This document shows positions 13,691 to 38,296 of a stretch of DNA of 64,000 nt, one piece after another (positions within the stretch are counted from its first letter, which is position 1; each line of letters opens with the position of its first letter). Origin of the DNA: Paracentrotus lividus (lineage: Eukaryota; Echinodermata; Echinoidea; Camarodonta; Echinidae); assembly GCA_940671915.1 (NCBI GenBank), contig CALNVZ010003434.1, positions 16,177,106 to 16,241,105 of the forward strand, written 5' to 3'. Made by a program: the position numbers and the translations under genes. The notes beneath the pieces are model-generated. The model was not told the origin of the DNA, made no database searches, and saw only the letters and a program-made list of their open reading frames with translations.

Positions 13691-14277
13691 GGGTCATTCA
13701 GAGCCTTTTATCGGGATCTCGTTAAATCGACTCTGAAAAGATGCTCAATGGACAGATTCCGGTCACAAATGAATGGCAGAATTTGATCAGAGAATTGGTC
13801 AAACTTACATTTTAATTTTTTACCAAGCATCTTGAAGGGGAGGTCAACCCTGCAGTCGAGTATTTTTTTTTTTCCTGGGGGACACAGCACTCGTGTTTTT
13901 AGTTCCAAGTTCCAAGTGTAACTCACTATGATTGTATTCTCTTTACAAATGAAGTTTTAACACAAATATGTGTATAAATACCAAAGCCTTTTCCCTTATA
14001 TCTTTAAATCGTTTATGTACATTAATTTGTTTGTCTTGTATATTGACCATTATTCTTTTTTGCCCTACTTCATTTTTTTTTTATTGTGTTTTGAATTTTT
14101 TTTTTGCAGTGTTAGCCGGGTTTCTCTTTGCAAACATGGATTTGCCTGGTCTATCCTCGTACATCTATGTCTACGGAAAGAATCATGAGGAAGAGTACTA
14201 GAACAAAAAGACAAGAACAAAATTCTACAATGATATCGATGCAAAACAGACTAGAAATAAGGTCTTTATACGAGGAA

Positions 14278-14302
14278 NNNNNNNNNNNNNNNNNNNNNNN
14301 NN
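14278..14302. other. Assembly gap of 25 N
   Basis: Undetermined bases. The sequence immediately right of the gap (from 14,303) matches 11,911 onward, so the true distance and order across the gap are doubtful. Confidence 1.
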
Positions 14303-17300
14303 ATGATTGTTTATCATTAGTTTTCCGATGCGCTATTACCGACGGTGTTTGGGACAGCCAACTTTATAGCTGGTGTGTGCTCCTTGACCAGTATCCACTT
14401 TGTTGTCATCCAAGATTCATTAGACGGTGACCCCAGATGGGTAAGGATTAATTCATCTTGAAAGGGAGTCTATGGAAAGCAAATTGTTGCAAAATACCAT
14501 AAACCCCTGATCAGGGGTTTAACTACTGCGGATGAGAGAAACTACTGCACGAAGAGCAAATCCTCTCATCAGGGGTTTTAACTCGTGTGCACAAACAAAA
14601 CTCCTGCATGCAATAGTTAAAACCCCTGATCAGAAGTTATAAAACCCATGACAGGGCTTTTGGTATTTGCAACACTTCGACCTTCCATAGGAGTCCACCC
14701 TGAATGTGAGGTGGTTTTAATGGTAAATTGCAATTATTCTAATAGACTATAGGATGGTTGCCTCAAATTGTGACTTTCGCCAGGGTTAGCCATCCACAAC
14801 ACTTTAGGGATATGATAAGTTATAAAATAATATATAAAGCAAATTCTATAATGTCGCATATCTTAGATTTTGCACCAGCATCAAAATAGAATTTAGAATA
14901 ATAAACATTACGAGAAATCATCAACTTGGCAATGTCCCCATTTGTGGTGTATTAAAACATTCTCGCACCTATCAATAAGTGCGTTGCAATGCCACGAGGC
15001 TTCTGAACCTCAGTTCGGTTTATTCGTTAGTCGTCTGAAAATATTCCATTCGAAGGCACCGATTGATCAGGATTCCGGTAATATGCTCTTAAAAACATAA
15101 TCATGTACATATGAAGGGTCAAAATGACGAACGACAGAGGAGCTATCAACACATTATTAATCTCGATGTCAATCATGATGTGTTGATAACTCTGTTGTCA
15201 TTGTTTCAAATTTAAGCCTTCAAAGTGTAACATGATTATTGCTTTTATATTTCTCTCCCCACCCCCTATGTCTCCTCTCTCTCTCCTCTCCCCCCCCCCC
15301 CACGGATGCTGGAGGATTGGAGAGGGGAAGAGTGGTATGATGAGCATTTAGTTGCATGTTTTCCATATCTTGAGATAATAGAAAATTAAATCTATTTGAT
15401 ATATGTTTGTGTTTGTTATGTTATGTTGGAAAAACTGCAATATTTTCTTAATCATCAAATAGCAAAAGAATCAAGTTTTGTACGTTACTCATCAAAACCA
15501 TGAGATACCGACTGCCTAACCTGTCTGTACAAAGCAAGAATGGAGTGCAAAATGAAATTTTTAGCTACATGAGGGGCACATAGAGTAGATACTAATTAAA
15601 AATGACTTATGCACTTGTTTCCAGTTGCCATTAAAAGACAGCCGTGGTTGCGTTTCAAACGAGTGGAAATTAACGGAGACCATTTTGTTTAAATTTGAGT
15701 TCTGGAATGAATACAATGATTACATTTCTCTTCTTTCTTATATAGGGAGAAAATAAATTGAGGGAGTAGTAATTTCGTTGAAAAAATGCCAGACCCAGGC
15801 CCGCACCTGTTTCTTTTGCAACAAAATTGATTCAATGTGTTCCGATTCATTACTCTTCATTAGCAATAGTGATTCGAACTTAGGTTGTGGTTCTCTCAAA
15901 TCATTGATAATGTTTGGTTACTAGTTATGACTGATATTCCTGATGTTGGGACATATTTGAAAAAGTTAGGTAAAGAATCCATGATTATGATTGTATAAAA
16001 CTAATTTGGGGCCCCAATAATCCTGTCTCAACAATCACTTTCATTTTTTCACTGGAATTCAAAGACGTCGAGGTTTGATCTCGTTTGTTTACATACGCAA
16101 CTATCGCTAGGGGTAAAGAAATGTGAATTGTTTTGAACGAGCCGCATAATCAATTGACAGGTACATCCGTGCATTAATTTGCTTTTAATATACGAAACAC
16201 ACAGTTAATGCCGCCTTATCCAGTTGATTCAGCCGAGTAGCGGTGATATTTTTTTATTTTTTTCTAGCTGTATTGCAAATTAGAAGATGCGCGACATATC
16301 GCATTGATGTTGCCCTGTTTTAAACGGATTTTCATATGACAGGAGCGTGGTGGATTTTTCAACCCCGCGGAAATGGAAAACTAGCGACATTATCGGGAAC
16401 CTTCCCATAGTCTTAAAACCTCTATGGTCTAAACCCACAATGACTAATGACCGCTTGCTCTCATCCCGCTTTGGTCTTATTGCCTCTTCGTGACTCATTT
16501 ATACTGCGAGTGATTCCAATTGTGTCTCTATGTTCAATTCGACTAAATTTCCACTTTGGTATGTAACGAAGAGGCAAGTCCGTACTAATCAGGGGTAATT
16601 TAAACTCGTTGTGTGCACAAACAGAAAATTCCTGCATGCAATAGTTAAGCGCGCTTAGATTGCAAAAGAGATATGATAAAACGACCCATGAAAGCGAGGT
16701 AGGGGCTATTGGTATTTTGCAAACACTTCGCCTTCCATAGGAGTGCCACACCTGAATGGAGGTGTGTTGTTAAATAGTGTATTAATATTGGCCAATTATT
16801 CAGTAACTCTCTTTGGTTCTTATAAACTCCACTCATATAGCTGTAATCGCGTCCGACGTTTGCTTGCTCGTCAAGCATGCCCCTTCTGGTCTTTCCATAT
16901 GTTGCTGCTCTGTATTGCTCATATTTACTCTCATTCTCTGTCTCAATGTTACCTTTCGGTGTTTTTTACTTTGTGTTCCTTTGTATATCTATTATTCATG
17001 TTTCTTTGGGTAATCAAGTGTGAGAGATCGGCTACACAGTTACTCTCAAGTTTTTCCGGAAGAATGTTAAATCCAGCAATGGTATATGAACATAAGTTTG
17101 TCAGTCAATTGATGATAATACTCACAATCGAAATGTCCGAATCTTTGACAGGTTCGAAATAAGATAGTATTCTTCCATATGAGCCAAGAAAAAAAAAAAA
17201 AAATGTACCACTTCTATGGACTATTTACATTACATAACCACATAGGAGAGCTGCATTCGCACGGTGAACCAAGACCACATGGCTCGATCACAGTAACCAA

Positions 17301-19150
17301 GTATCATAGCACCACAAGGGTATGATCAAAAATTATTGCTCGTGATAGAACAAACTGTTGTGTTTTTATTTTTGGTATAGCCCCAATGTCATTTGGTTAT
17401 TTTCTATATCGATAAGATCCATAGACTAACTTTAGCTAAAGTATTTATATCTTCTACGTTTGTTATATTAATATTTACGTCTGGTATTCTTTTTGATCCC
17501 AAAGAATAATCATTCTTCAAATCTTTTTCTTTTCGTGGCAGAGTTGCAACTTCCAAGCCCTTCCATTTAATGTGCATTAATTAACAGATATATCCTAATA
17601 ATGCAAAATGGTGATTCAATTGATAATGTGAAATAATTCAAACAGAATAAAAAAAAGTGTTGAAAAAGAAGGTACATATATTTTTTTTTATGAACTTATC
17701 TTCATACCGCGGTAAAAAAACAAAGGTTTGTTACCCCATCTCGGAAGTCAGTACTCAGTCCTTATAACGATATTTCTCATGGCAAGTGTGATACCAATTT
17801 GATATCAGGTGGAACCCAGGATCGCATTGGAACCTCCCGTCACATGACCCGGGAAATCGCAGGTGGGCATATATCGCTCATCTTAAGGATCTGCTCTAGT
17901 CAGGACTTAAAACCTTAGTTTCATATAATGATTACAGACGCTGGAAAAAATTCTGCGACTATAAATGTTTTAACCCTATAACAGGATTTGAAAGCAATCC
18001 CTTTGTGATATTTTTTCTGTGCAGTCAAATAATTTTATTCCCCTGCCCAGAAAAAAATGTGATGTGTTAATTATGTGTTTTATTTAAAAAAAAACCCATT
18101 TGATTTCAATTGAAATTTTAGTATATACACGAATGAATGAATTTATTTATTTACCATTTTCAGAAAATGTAAAAATTATTATATACAATGTAAAGACAAA
18201 CAGAAAGGGAGACAATGAAAATTAAATGGATTATAGATATATCGTTTACATTACGCAACAATAATACCACGTTAATTTCTTAAAAATTTGAACTAAAAAT
18301 ATATCAACAAAAGAGGGGAAAACAGCAACTATCGGTCAATAAGATGTGACGTCACATTAATTGTGTCATTAGTGTTGAGAAAAATAGTGATAGGTGTGTA
18401 ATACCCACATAAAAGCAAACTAGAAATGATCAAAGAAAGAATACAACGAATGGATCATATAAAACACGGATAAATGGGGCTCGGTAGACAATACGAAAGA
18501 GGAAACATATGATACCGTCGATAGGGAAGTTTGACATTTGGAAATAAGAAAAGAAGAAGAAAACGGAGAAAAACAACATTAGCAGATAAGAAGAGAATGC
18601 CATGTTTAACATGTCGATAACGTTGTCATATGTTAAATGAATTCTATGTTGACTCCGATTCGTGTATATAAATACAGTTTGTCCCTGTAGCTAAAAATAT
18701 GTAGTTTTTCTCAAAATATGCAACAAACTCTACATAATTATCATAACCAATAATTAGCTATTGCCATTTTCAAAGATGTGTATTTTAAAGAGAGATGGTG
18801 GAGAAGAACAAAAGATGCATTTCGAGAGGGAGAGAGAGAGAGGGGGGCGAGAGACTGGGGGAGAGGGAGAGAGAGAGATAGACGAGAGATAGCGGGGTAG
18901 AGGACAAAGAGAGAGGGGTTTGAGAAAATGGCAGTGCAAAAATAATAAAAGAGTGAAAATGTGTCAGGATATGACCAAGCCTGCTAATAAAATGACAGTG
19001 AACATGGTGAATATGAGGAGCGATGGTGCAATATAACGTTCAAAATTCACATCACAAATTATTATGTATAGAATCAATATAGACATGATTAAATCGCTAT
19101 CGGTATACGATAGAACAAGTATCGCTTCATATCTGGGATATATAACTCTT
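14303..19150. other. No recognisable gene; repeat fragments
   Basis: 14,303-14,740 duplicates 11,911-12,340 and contains 'aaacccctgatcaggggttt' palindromes. Pieces of it recur, rearranged, at 16,420-16,770. A small inverted pair occurs at about 15,121-15,210 ('gaggagctatcaacaca' against 'tgtgttgataactctg'). 18,825-18,915 is a GA-rich simple repeat. Open frames are short and unlike known proteins. Confidence 0.6.
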
Positions 19151-19193
19151 CAGAAAATATGTGCGTTATATTCGAAAAATACACTGTAAACTC

Positions 19194-19560
19194 TTACAGG
19201 AAAGATTTGTTTAAAAGTACAATTGATGAAAATAAAGATATCTGCATGATAACTTCATCGCTATACGACCTCTCCTCGACGTACTCGGTGTCGCTACGAT
19301 CCACGACAGAATCGCATAAACTTAACATGCTCTGGGATCTTCTGAAACCTGCATCGAGCAATGCACCCCATGACCTCTCTGAACAAAGGCATCGTTCCTG
19401 CATAAAGGATAGGATAAATACAATTGTCAATCACGATGAGAAGGTTTGCCCAAGGTACTGTTGGATCGCTGGTTGGCACCATCACGCAGATACCAACAAA
19501 TTTGGAATGTTTTCAACAAAAAAAAAATCTTGATTCCGATACACTGAAAAGTATTACATA
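19194..19560 (-). pseudogene. Duplicated 3' end of a class A GPCR, truncated and frameshifted
   Basis: This is a partial second copy of the last part of the receptor at 19,660-21,061. It retains the transmembrane helix 7 region with 'PWANLLIVIDNCIYPILYAG' (the intact neighbour reads NSCINPILYAG), then 'PLFREVMGCIARCRFQK'. Similarity continues past the neighbour's stop into flanking DNA. The reading frame shifts near 19,300. Everything before helix 7 is missing, so it cannot encode a receptor. It is a local tandem duplicate with the conserved Asn of NPxxY changed to Tyr. Confidence 0.75.
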
Positions 19561-19659
19561 AAAGATTTGTATTAAAAAAATTTGATGAAAAGAAGGACAT
19601 ACGTATGATAAGTTCATCGCTACGACCTTTCCACGATATAATCCGTATCGCTACGATGT

Positions 19660-21061
19660 CTATCCACGGCAGAATCGTACAAACTTGACGCGTTCTGGGA
19701 TCTTCTGAAACCTACATCGAGCAATGCACCACATGACCTCCCTGAACAAAGGCATCGTCCCCGCATACAGGATAGGATTGATACAACTGTTGATCACGAT
19801 GAGAAGGTTTGCCCAAGGTACTGCTGGATCGCTGGTTGGCACCATCACACAGATACCGAATGGGAGGAAACAGATAAAGAAGGAGGTAACCACCAGGGAT
19901 AGACGTTTTGTCACGCTGATGTGATGGCGGGAAATTTTTGGCGCGCTTTTTGACACATCGGCTACATTGGACATGTTTGGATGCATGGTGGTATTTTCTG
20001 AATGGGATGACGACTATTCAATTTGTCACTATTCTTTGGAGAGTGATTATCATCTTTTGAAACAGTTTGAGACTGCACCATTGATGAATCTATTCTAATG
20101 ACTTCATAATTTTCACTGTCACAAATTTCGGCAACATTGTCTGATGAATTAAATGGTGTGTTCCGACTTTGATGATCCGCTACAGATAGATTGTGACAAC
20201 CAGTTGGTTTAGGTGAACTTTCAAACTTTGGCGACCGAGATGTGTTGGTCGCATGCCTACTCCATCGGTGAATGAAGATGAAGCTTGCTGTCTCAAGTCA
20301 TCAGCGCCATTTTGTCTACCTGGTAGTCTGTCCAGCTTGTGCTCATATCGACACTCGTTCGTTCAAAACCCGACGTCGCATTTACCCTGGCTAAATTTTT
20401 CACGATGTCCGATTATGACGCGCGATGGATCGGTAGATGAGCACGTAAATTACGACGATGATGACGAACGCCGGGATGATTACGAAGACAGCCGCCATGA
20501 GGCTGTAGTAATCGGAGTTTGGCAAGGACGTATCTTGCTGGCACGTTTTGTATTTTTCCGAATAACCCAACTTCCCGAGCCCTAAAGGTGGAATGATGAC
20601 GAGTAGGAACGGGTAAATCCAGAAGCACCACCATGATGATGATGTTGCGTTTGGAGTAGACACGGTAGAATGTATGTCGAGACCTGGTGAGAAGGACGTA
20701 CCGATTGTGGGCAATGAGAGCGAGGTTGATAACGCTAGCACCGAGGCATGTCAGGGTGACAGCCCGTCGTCGCACACGTCCACTCGGCGATCGGCCAGCC
20801 ATCTTGACTCAACACCGCGACGACGTTGAACGGGAGAAAGAGACACGTGATGAGGTCTGCCATCCCGAGATTGACCACCAACCAGTTGGTGGATGATCTC
20901 AGCTTCCAGAAGCAGCACTGCAAGGACGACGTGGAGGTTTCCACGATGCCGATGACGGTGACGAGGCAGAGAATGATGGCGATGATGATTTGCTGAGGGT
21001 AGCTTTCGAGCATGAACTCATCGTCGCTGCTCGGTGTGGGACTGGTTGCATTGCCATCCAT
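19660..21061 (-). pseudogene. Class A (rhodopsin-like) GPCR with several frameshifts
   Basis: A seven-helix receptor read across frames. It starts at Met 21,059-21,061 with a short extracellular tail (NATS glycosylation site). Helix 1 carries the GN motif only in the shifted frame (GNLHVVLAVLL). Helix 2 is NLGMADLI. The helix 3 Cys is in the WTCA region and the DRY-equivalent is HNRY, again in another frame. Helices 4-5 follow at 20,400-20,640, then a hydrophilic Ser/Asn-rich third intracellular loop of about 100 residues or more (about 20,000-20,300), helix 6 (FFICFLPFGIC) and helix 7 (NSCINPILY). About seven single-base shifts separate these parts, two of them compensating in helix 1-2. The motifs resemble the melatonin/moody/GPR84-like group; the ligand is unknown. 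It is either a young pseudogene or a real receptor with sequence errors. Confidence 0.75.
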
Positions 21062-21469
21062 GTTGGTTTTAAAAGATTGATGGTTCTAATGATTCATAAG
21101 TAATTTAAAGGATTCACCAATGCCAAAATACGTCTTATTGTTGCTCTGAAAAATATTTTAGTTACAAGCTAGTTCACACTGTTTTGAGAAGAGCCAAAAT
21201 ATGATATCTTTGCGGATCACTCTAATTAAGTTGCAAAAGGAGTTTCTACTTAATAAGTAATTGCCAGTGTGAATGAGCAAAAGATGAATCGCTCTCGAAC
21301 AGAAAAAGATAATCATGATAATTTCCCGTTTAAAAAAAGAATCGTCAAATTGACTTGGAGGTCTTATTATCTTGGAGTGCAATGTGAAAGAGGAAGTCGA
21401 TGAATATTCAACGATTCATCAACTTGTAGCAATTAAGAAACTACAAATAGTAGTAGTGATATGATCACT

Positions 21470-22072
21470 GGCGTAAATCCCGGGGGATCCGGATGGTCTG
21501 TACAAACATCCCCCCCCACTTTTCAAGAACGAAATGAGAAAAATTCATTAGATCATTGATTGTGTTATTGGTGAAGGCATACTTAAAATAACGCTTTTGA
21601 TACTGAAAGGTGCCCCTTTTCACTCCTTAAGTCTTTTAAAACCACAAAATTTCCCGCTCGTCGCTATGCATCGCTATGCGACTCGCACTAAGTAACAAAC
21701 CTTAATGGAGATAAACATAGGGAAAGGGTGTTGTTAGGGGTGGGCTTGGGGCCTGCAGCCCACTGTGTAGCGCTGTTATTTGACAAAACATGTAAATGTA
21801 TCTTCAAAATGGATACAAAATAATATAGGGTTATCATGCATAAATAACCTCAAATTTTTTACTTAAATTTATGGCTCGCGCTTCGCGCTCGCATTGCTTT
21901 TCCATTACTAAATGAACAGTAATTAAGCCAAGCCATAACATTTTTAAAAAGCAGAAATTTGCCTAAAGACAAATTTTCTTCGAATCCCTCCCTCTGCGAA
22001 TTATTTATCTTTAGCAAGTTGGCAAATTATGTCGCTCGCCCCCCCCCCAGCCCTCACACGGATTTACGCCGT
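21470..22072. repeat. Non-autonomous element with 'ggcgtaaatcc' ends
   Basis: Left end 'ggcgtaaatccc' is followed by a C-rich run. At the right end a C run precedes 'ggatttacgcc'. The interior has 'ctatgcatcgctatgcgactcgc' style GC-rich islands and a 'cgcgcttcgcgctcgc' palindrome. No coding frame. It lies about 400 bp upstream of the GPCR start on the minus strand. Confidence 0.55.
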
Positions 22073-22658
22073 TTGATATGATAAAGCTTTACCTGTGGTA
22101 ACTAACTATTCCCATTGAATTGATAAAGCGAGATAGTATATTAATTTCTTCTCAGTTGCATCATTGATTACGCAACAAGAAATAAATATAAGTAGCTATA
22201 TGAGAAGAAAAAAAAGCACGCAACATCGAAACTGAGACTCATTATGAGTGGAAATTAGTAGCCCTTAATTTTAGATCATCGTCATCAGGTATAAGTTGGC
22301 GTAATACTAATAGGCCTAAACTTCCAATGTAACATGTTGATTAATACAATGGACTTGGTGCAATTGACCAAAGTAATTAATCATTTGAAAACAAAGAAAG
22401 CCAATGATACATCTTCTTAAAGGCATGACTCATATACTTCAAAATCACTTTAATCACACTTTATAAAAAATGGCAAATAACATAATTTATGAACTGTGGA
22501 TGAGAGTAACGGGCTCGAATCCTAGTACACTTGTACAGATTTGGAATTTTCAAAAAACTAAGTGAGTGACCAAAATCAGAATCCGACTAATAATACCCCC
22601 CCCCCGGATTACCATCTGAATAATCGGGGAGACATCGCTGATTTTCAGATTTTGGTAT

Positions 22659-24470
22659 ATAGTTGTCCGCAAAATTGTTCATACCCCTGACATTTTTCTA
22701 TTTTTTCCAATTTTGCTTTGAAATAAATGAGTTTCGTCAAACTTTTTGGTGATCACTATGTTACCAACACCTGATTATTAGGAAAGTTTGACATTTTTGA
22801 GCAATTTGGTGTTCCAGTGGTATTTTATTTACACATTTTACGAAAAAACACCATGTTCATAATTATTCATACCCTGGGGTAACAATCAAGTTTCTATCAA
22901 ATAACCACAAGTACATATTATTTTCTTCAAATAACCATCTGAAATAGTTTATGCAAGAGTCATGGTCTTTCTTGATGACTTCTGTGGGGTCTGGCCCATG
23001 TGTCCTCTGGAAAACTCCAGGCTGAGTCAGGTTGCTTGGTCTTTGAGCCATCCTGTGAGTCTTCAGTTTCCCAACCCCTTTATTATTGGTTTCTTGTCAG
23101 GACTTTGAATTTTTCACTTAATAACATTCATATGAATGTTATTGAAATGAATAACCATCTACCAACACTTTTAGTCCCTGATATACACTCAAGTGCTTCT
23201 TCATAAGCACCAGATGTAGACACTTGGGAAAAAGCTCCATGGGTATGACTAAAGTGCAAGGTGTCTCTTTGAATTGCCAAATAAGTATACTGCGAGGCCT
23301 ACAACAACCCACAGATCACAACAAAGTCGGAATGGACCACTGACCAGCCGAGACGACCATGAATTGCAAGAGATTCTAGCTAATGCAGCTAGATCATCGA
23401 CGTAGCCTGCTGATGGCAGCACGCAGTCTATCATCTGCGATCGCAATTCAAGTAAGTTGTACTTTCTGCACTCATGCATGACTGCAGTACTCTCACGATT
23501 TCACGAACATCGTAGATGCAGTCGAGTACGGCAGTTGTGCCGGATATAAGACACTTCTCAATACGACTCCAGTTTTGCAGTCAGACCCACCGTGAGGCCT
23601 CTGGACAGTTCCTGAGCTCATTTAAACCAGAATTTTAACTTTTGGACCATATTATATAAGTTGATGAGAGAAAATTGGAATTTACGAGTGATATGGACTT
23701 TCTTCAATTTGGCAAAAAAAGACGAATCCCTCAATCTAAAGATACAGTGTCCTGATTTTAGCACGCGACATTCATATAGAACTGCTATGGGGGATATCAG
23801 TGCGGGTAGTACTGGGAATCTGTTCAGAATAGGAGGCATCCCGGTGAAGACATTTTTATTAAGAACCTGGATGAAAACTTGAAGAAGGATGTTTGTTAAT
23901 GTTACCTGGGACAGCACTGGACATATCAACAGGCCAAATTCAGAAGCACACGGCCAAGTTAGTCAAGAATTAGTTCAAGGACAATCATAATGAATGATCT
24001 GGAGAAGAAAATTCGATGACCTGACAAGATCCCCTTAGAAATGTGTCCGGGAAGTTGAAGACTCACAAAATGGCTCAAAGACCATGCAACCTTACACAGC
24101 CTGGACGTTTTCCAGAGGACGCATTGGTCAAAACCACGGAAGTCATGAATGAGGTTCTGGCATTGGCAAGAACTATTTCAGATGAAAATTTAAATAAATA
24201 ATTATAATCGAGATGAAAAGATAAGAAATTAGATTTGGCATCCCTATAGGTTATGAATAATTATGAACATGGCGTTTTTAGTAAATCTGTCAACAAAATA
24301 CACCTAGAATACCAAATTTCTCAAAATTTCGAATTTTTCTAATTGTTCAATTGTTAGTAATATACTTATGAACAGAAAGTTTGACGAAACGCATTCAGTT
24401 AGGAGCACGACTCAAAAACATTCAAAAACTACAGGGGTATGAACAATTTTGCGGACAACTGTATATCAAA
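22659..24470 (+). mobile_element. Decayed Tc1-like transposon with long inverted ends
   Basis: Both ends carry 'gttgtccgcaaaattgttca' in inverted orientation beside TA dinucleotides (about 22,660 and 24,467). Transposase remnants on the plus strand (23,660-24,190) include a helix of the form WGxISA..GNLFRIGGI, then HTAKLVKN and FKDNHNE interrupted by stop codons, then KLKTHKMAQRPCNLTQ. This order matches the C-terminal half of Tc1-type DDE transposases, but the catalytic motifs are not intact. The left 400 bp is an inverted copy of the right 400 bp and repeats the MAQRPSNLTQ segment on the minus strand. The element is dead. Confidence 0.75.
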
Positions 24471-24784
24471 ACAAAACAAAAAATACAGAGGAAAAAAGGC
24501 AACACAAAGCTCTTCATAACAAAACAATAAATAAAAAAAAAACCCAAAAAAGTAAAAATAAAGGCAGGAAGCAGTCCTTTTTGCTAGATGTAGGGACTGT
24601 ATTCTAAAATTTAGTTTGATGATGACCAGCCCATAAATCTACGCCTCTCTAGCTCCACGAATCACTGAAAAAGAAAAACAACAACAGCAGTGACACTGAT
24701 CTTTGGTGAAAGGAAAGAAAAGAAAAACAAAAACAAAAAACAAAAAACAAAACAAATAAAGGAGACTTTTTGTTTTGTAATAAG

Positions 24785-36700
<11,916 letters not shown>

Positions 36701-36739
36701 TAAACAAAAATGTACTCTAAACCACTTGCACCATTACCT

Positions 36740-36914
36740 GGGGGTTTTTCACCATGTCATTCTTGAAGTTACAAATGACTTTAGTTTACAAGTGACTGGA
36801 ACATGCTCTTAGGTACTATACTAATATCCATGCTTTATTCAGCACGAGAACTAATCACCAGTCATTCTTAAAGTCATTCATAACTTTCGAACAACTCGGT
36901 GAAACACCTCCGGG
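36740..36914. repeat. MITE-like element, family of 57,891-58,062
   Basis: Starts 'gggggtttttcaccatg' and ends 'ggtgaaacacctcc'. Inner 'gttacaaatgacttta' is mirrored by 'aaagtcattcataac'. The second copy is in a rabphilin intron. It begins about 40 bp after the FERRY3 stop, so it probably lies in the 3' UTR. Confidence 0.65.
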
Positions 36915-38262
36915 AGAATGTGATAAAAATGTAGATGTAGGATGTAGCATCCTTTGATTACTTCACATATTAAACTTGATGCCATTATAGCTTGAAACAT
37001 TGCATACATATTTTTTAATGCATTAAAATTTTATGCTTCGTGTACACTATAAGTTTCGAACATATTTGTATGACTTTTCAGTAGCTTTTTTTTTTTGTCA
37101 CTGAATTTGTAAAAGTTAATTTTGTGTAACTAAGCAAATCACCAAATTCATTGTATGGCATTCTGGGTAAGTCCAAGTTATTTTGCAACTTTGTCCCATG
37201 TGTTACCAATAAATAATTTACCATAAATTGATTATGAAATTATTTATTCATTATTTTTCATGTTTAGGGTCAATGTTGAGGAGTTTTACCCAAAATATGA
37301 TAGATAATTTAATAATTTCATAATTTAATTAGGGTAAATTATTTGACGGTAATACAAGGGACAAAGTTGCAAATTAGCCTGGACTTGCCCTCCTTTTCCT
37401 GAGACCCATGCTTGTGATAAACTGTTTAAAAATAGATTCACGACCACAATACTTTATATGAAGAAATCATGATCAAGAGCTCTATTTATTTATTTTTTTT
37501 CTTATTCTTGCCAAATTAATGCATTTATAAATATTCAGTGGTAGCAGAAATGAGTTTCTTGTTAATCATTTGTCAATAGAATTTGAAAGCTCCTAGACAA
37601 ATATTTTTTTTAATGTGTTGAGTGTGTAATTACATGTAGGTAATTGCTTATCTCTACCTACAAATGTACATGTACATGTAGATGTCAAATGGGTACCCAT
37701 TAGGATGTAAAAAATTATCCTCGGTTGGACTGGCAATATTAGGCCTACTATTTTTTCTCTCAGGCCGTCGCCCCTCGGTAAAAACAGTAAATTGCCTCTC
37801 CAACCTTAGACAAATTATTTCCTCTGTACTTTCTCAAAGCCTGGTATATTTTTAAACTATCTAACCCAATTCCTGGGGGATAGTTGCCCTTGTGGGTAAT
37901 TGTCTAGGGATAGTTGTCCTGATACAGACTATTTACAATTTATAAAGCCTATATTTATATTATTTCATGTACATGTGTGTACATGTAATTATATCATGTA
38001 AGGAAAATAAATTATTCTAATCAATTATCATGAAACATTGAAACTTGTTTCATTTTATTTTATTTTTTCAAATGTGGAATAATAATACTTGTACATGTAT
38101 AAAAAGTAGCCGTTGGCTGAATGCCGACTGTTTATAGGGCACAGATAGAATTATAGCAGAAACTTGAGAGTTAGTAGTCTCAAATCACAGAGGGCTGTAA
38201 TTTTAAACGACTCAAAAATGTATCTCACTCACAATCTGTTTTTCTTTCTCTGTCTGTCTCTG

Positions 38263-38296
<34 letters not shown>

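Larger units (their letters stand above)
1..14277. repeat. Scrambled repeat region, no credible gene
   Basis: This block is made almost entirely of repeated segments in direct and inverted order. About 50-2,870 matches the reverse complement of 6,720-8,940. 3,415-6,550 matches 9,016-11,910 directly. 11,911-12,340 matches 14,303-14,740, on the far side of the N gap. The many open frames of 60-130 residues are short, overlapping and on both strands, and none resembles a known protein. Copies differ by many single-base gaps, so no frame can be trusted. It may be real repeat DNA that was badly assembled. Nothing else is recognised from 12,430 to 13,050 or from 13,700 to 14,277. Confidence 0.7.

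Noticed and set aside
20253..20585. A 110-residue open frame on the plus strand
   Set aside because: It is the antisense shadow of the GPCR's third loop and helix 5.
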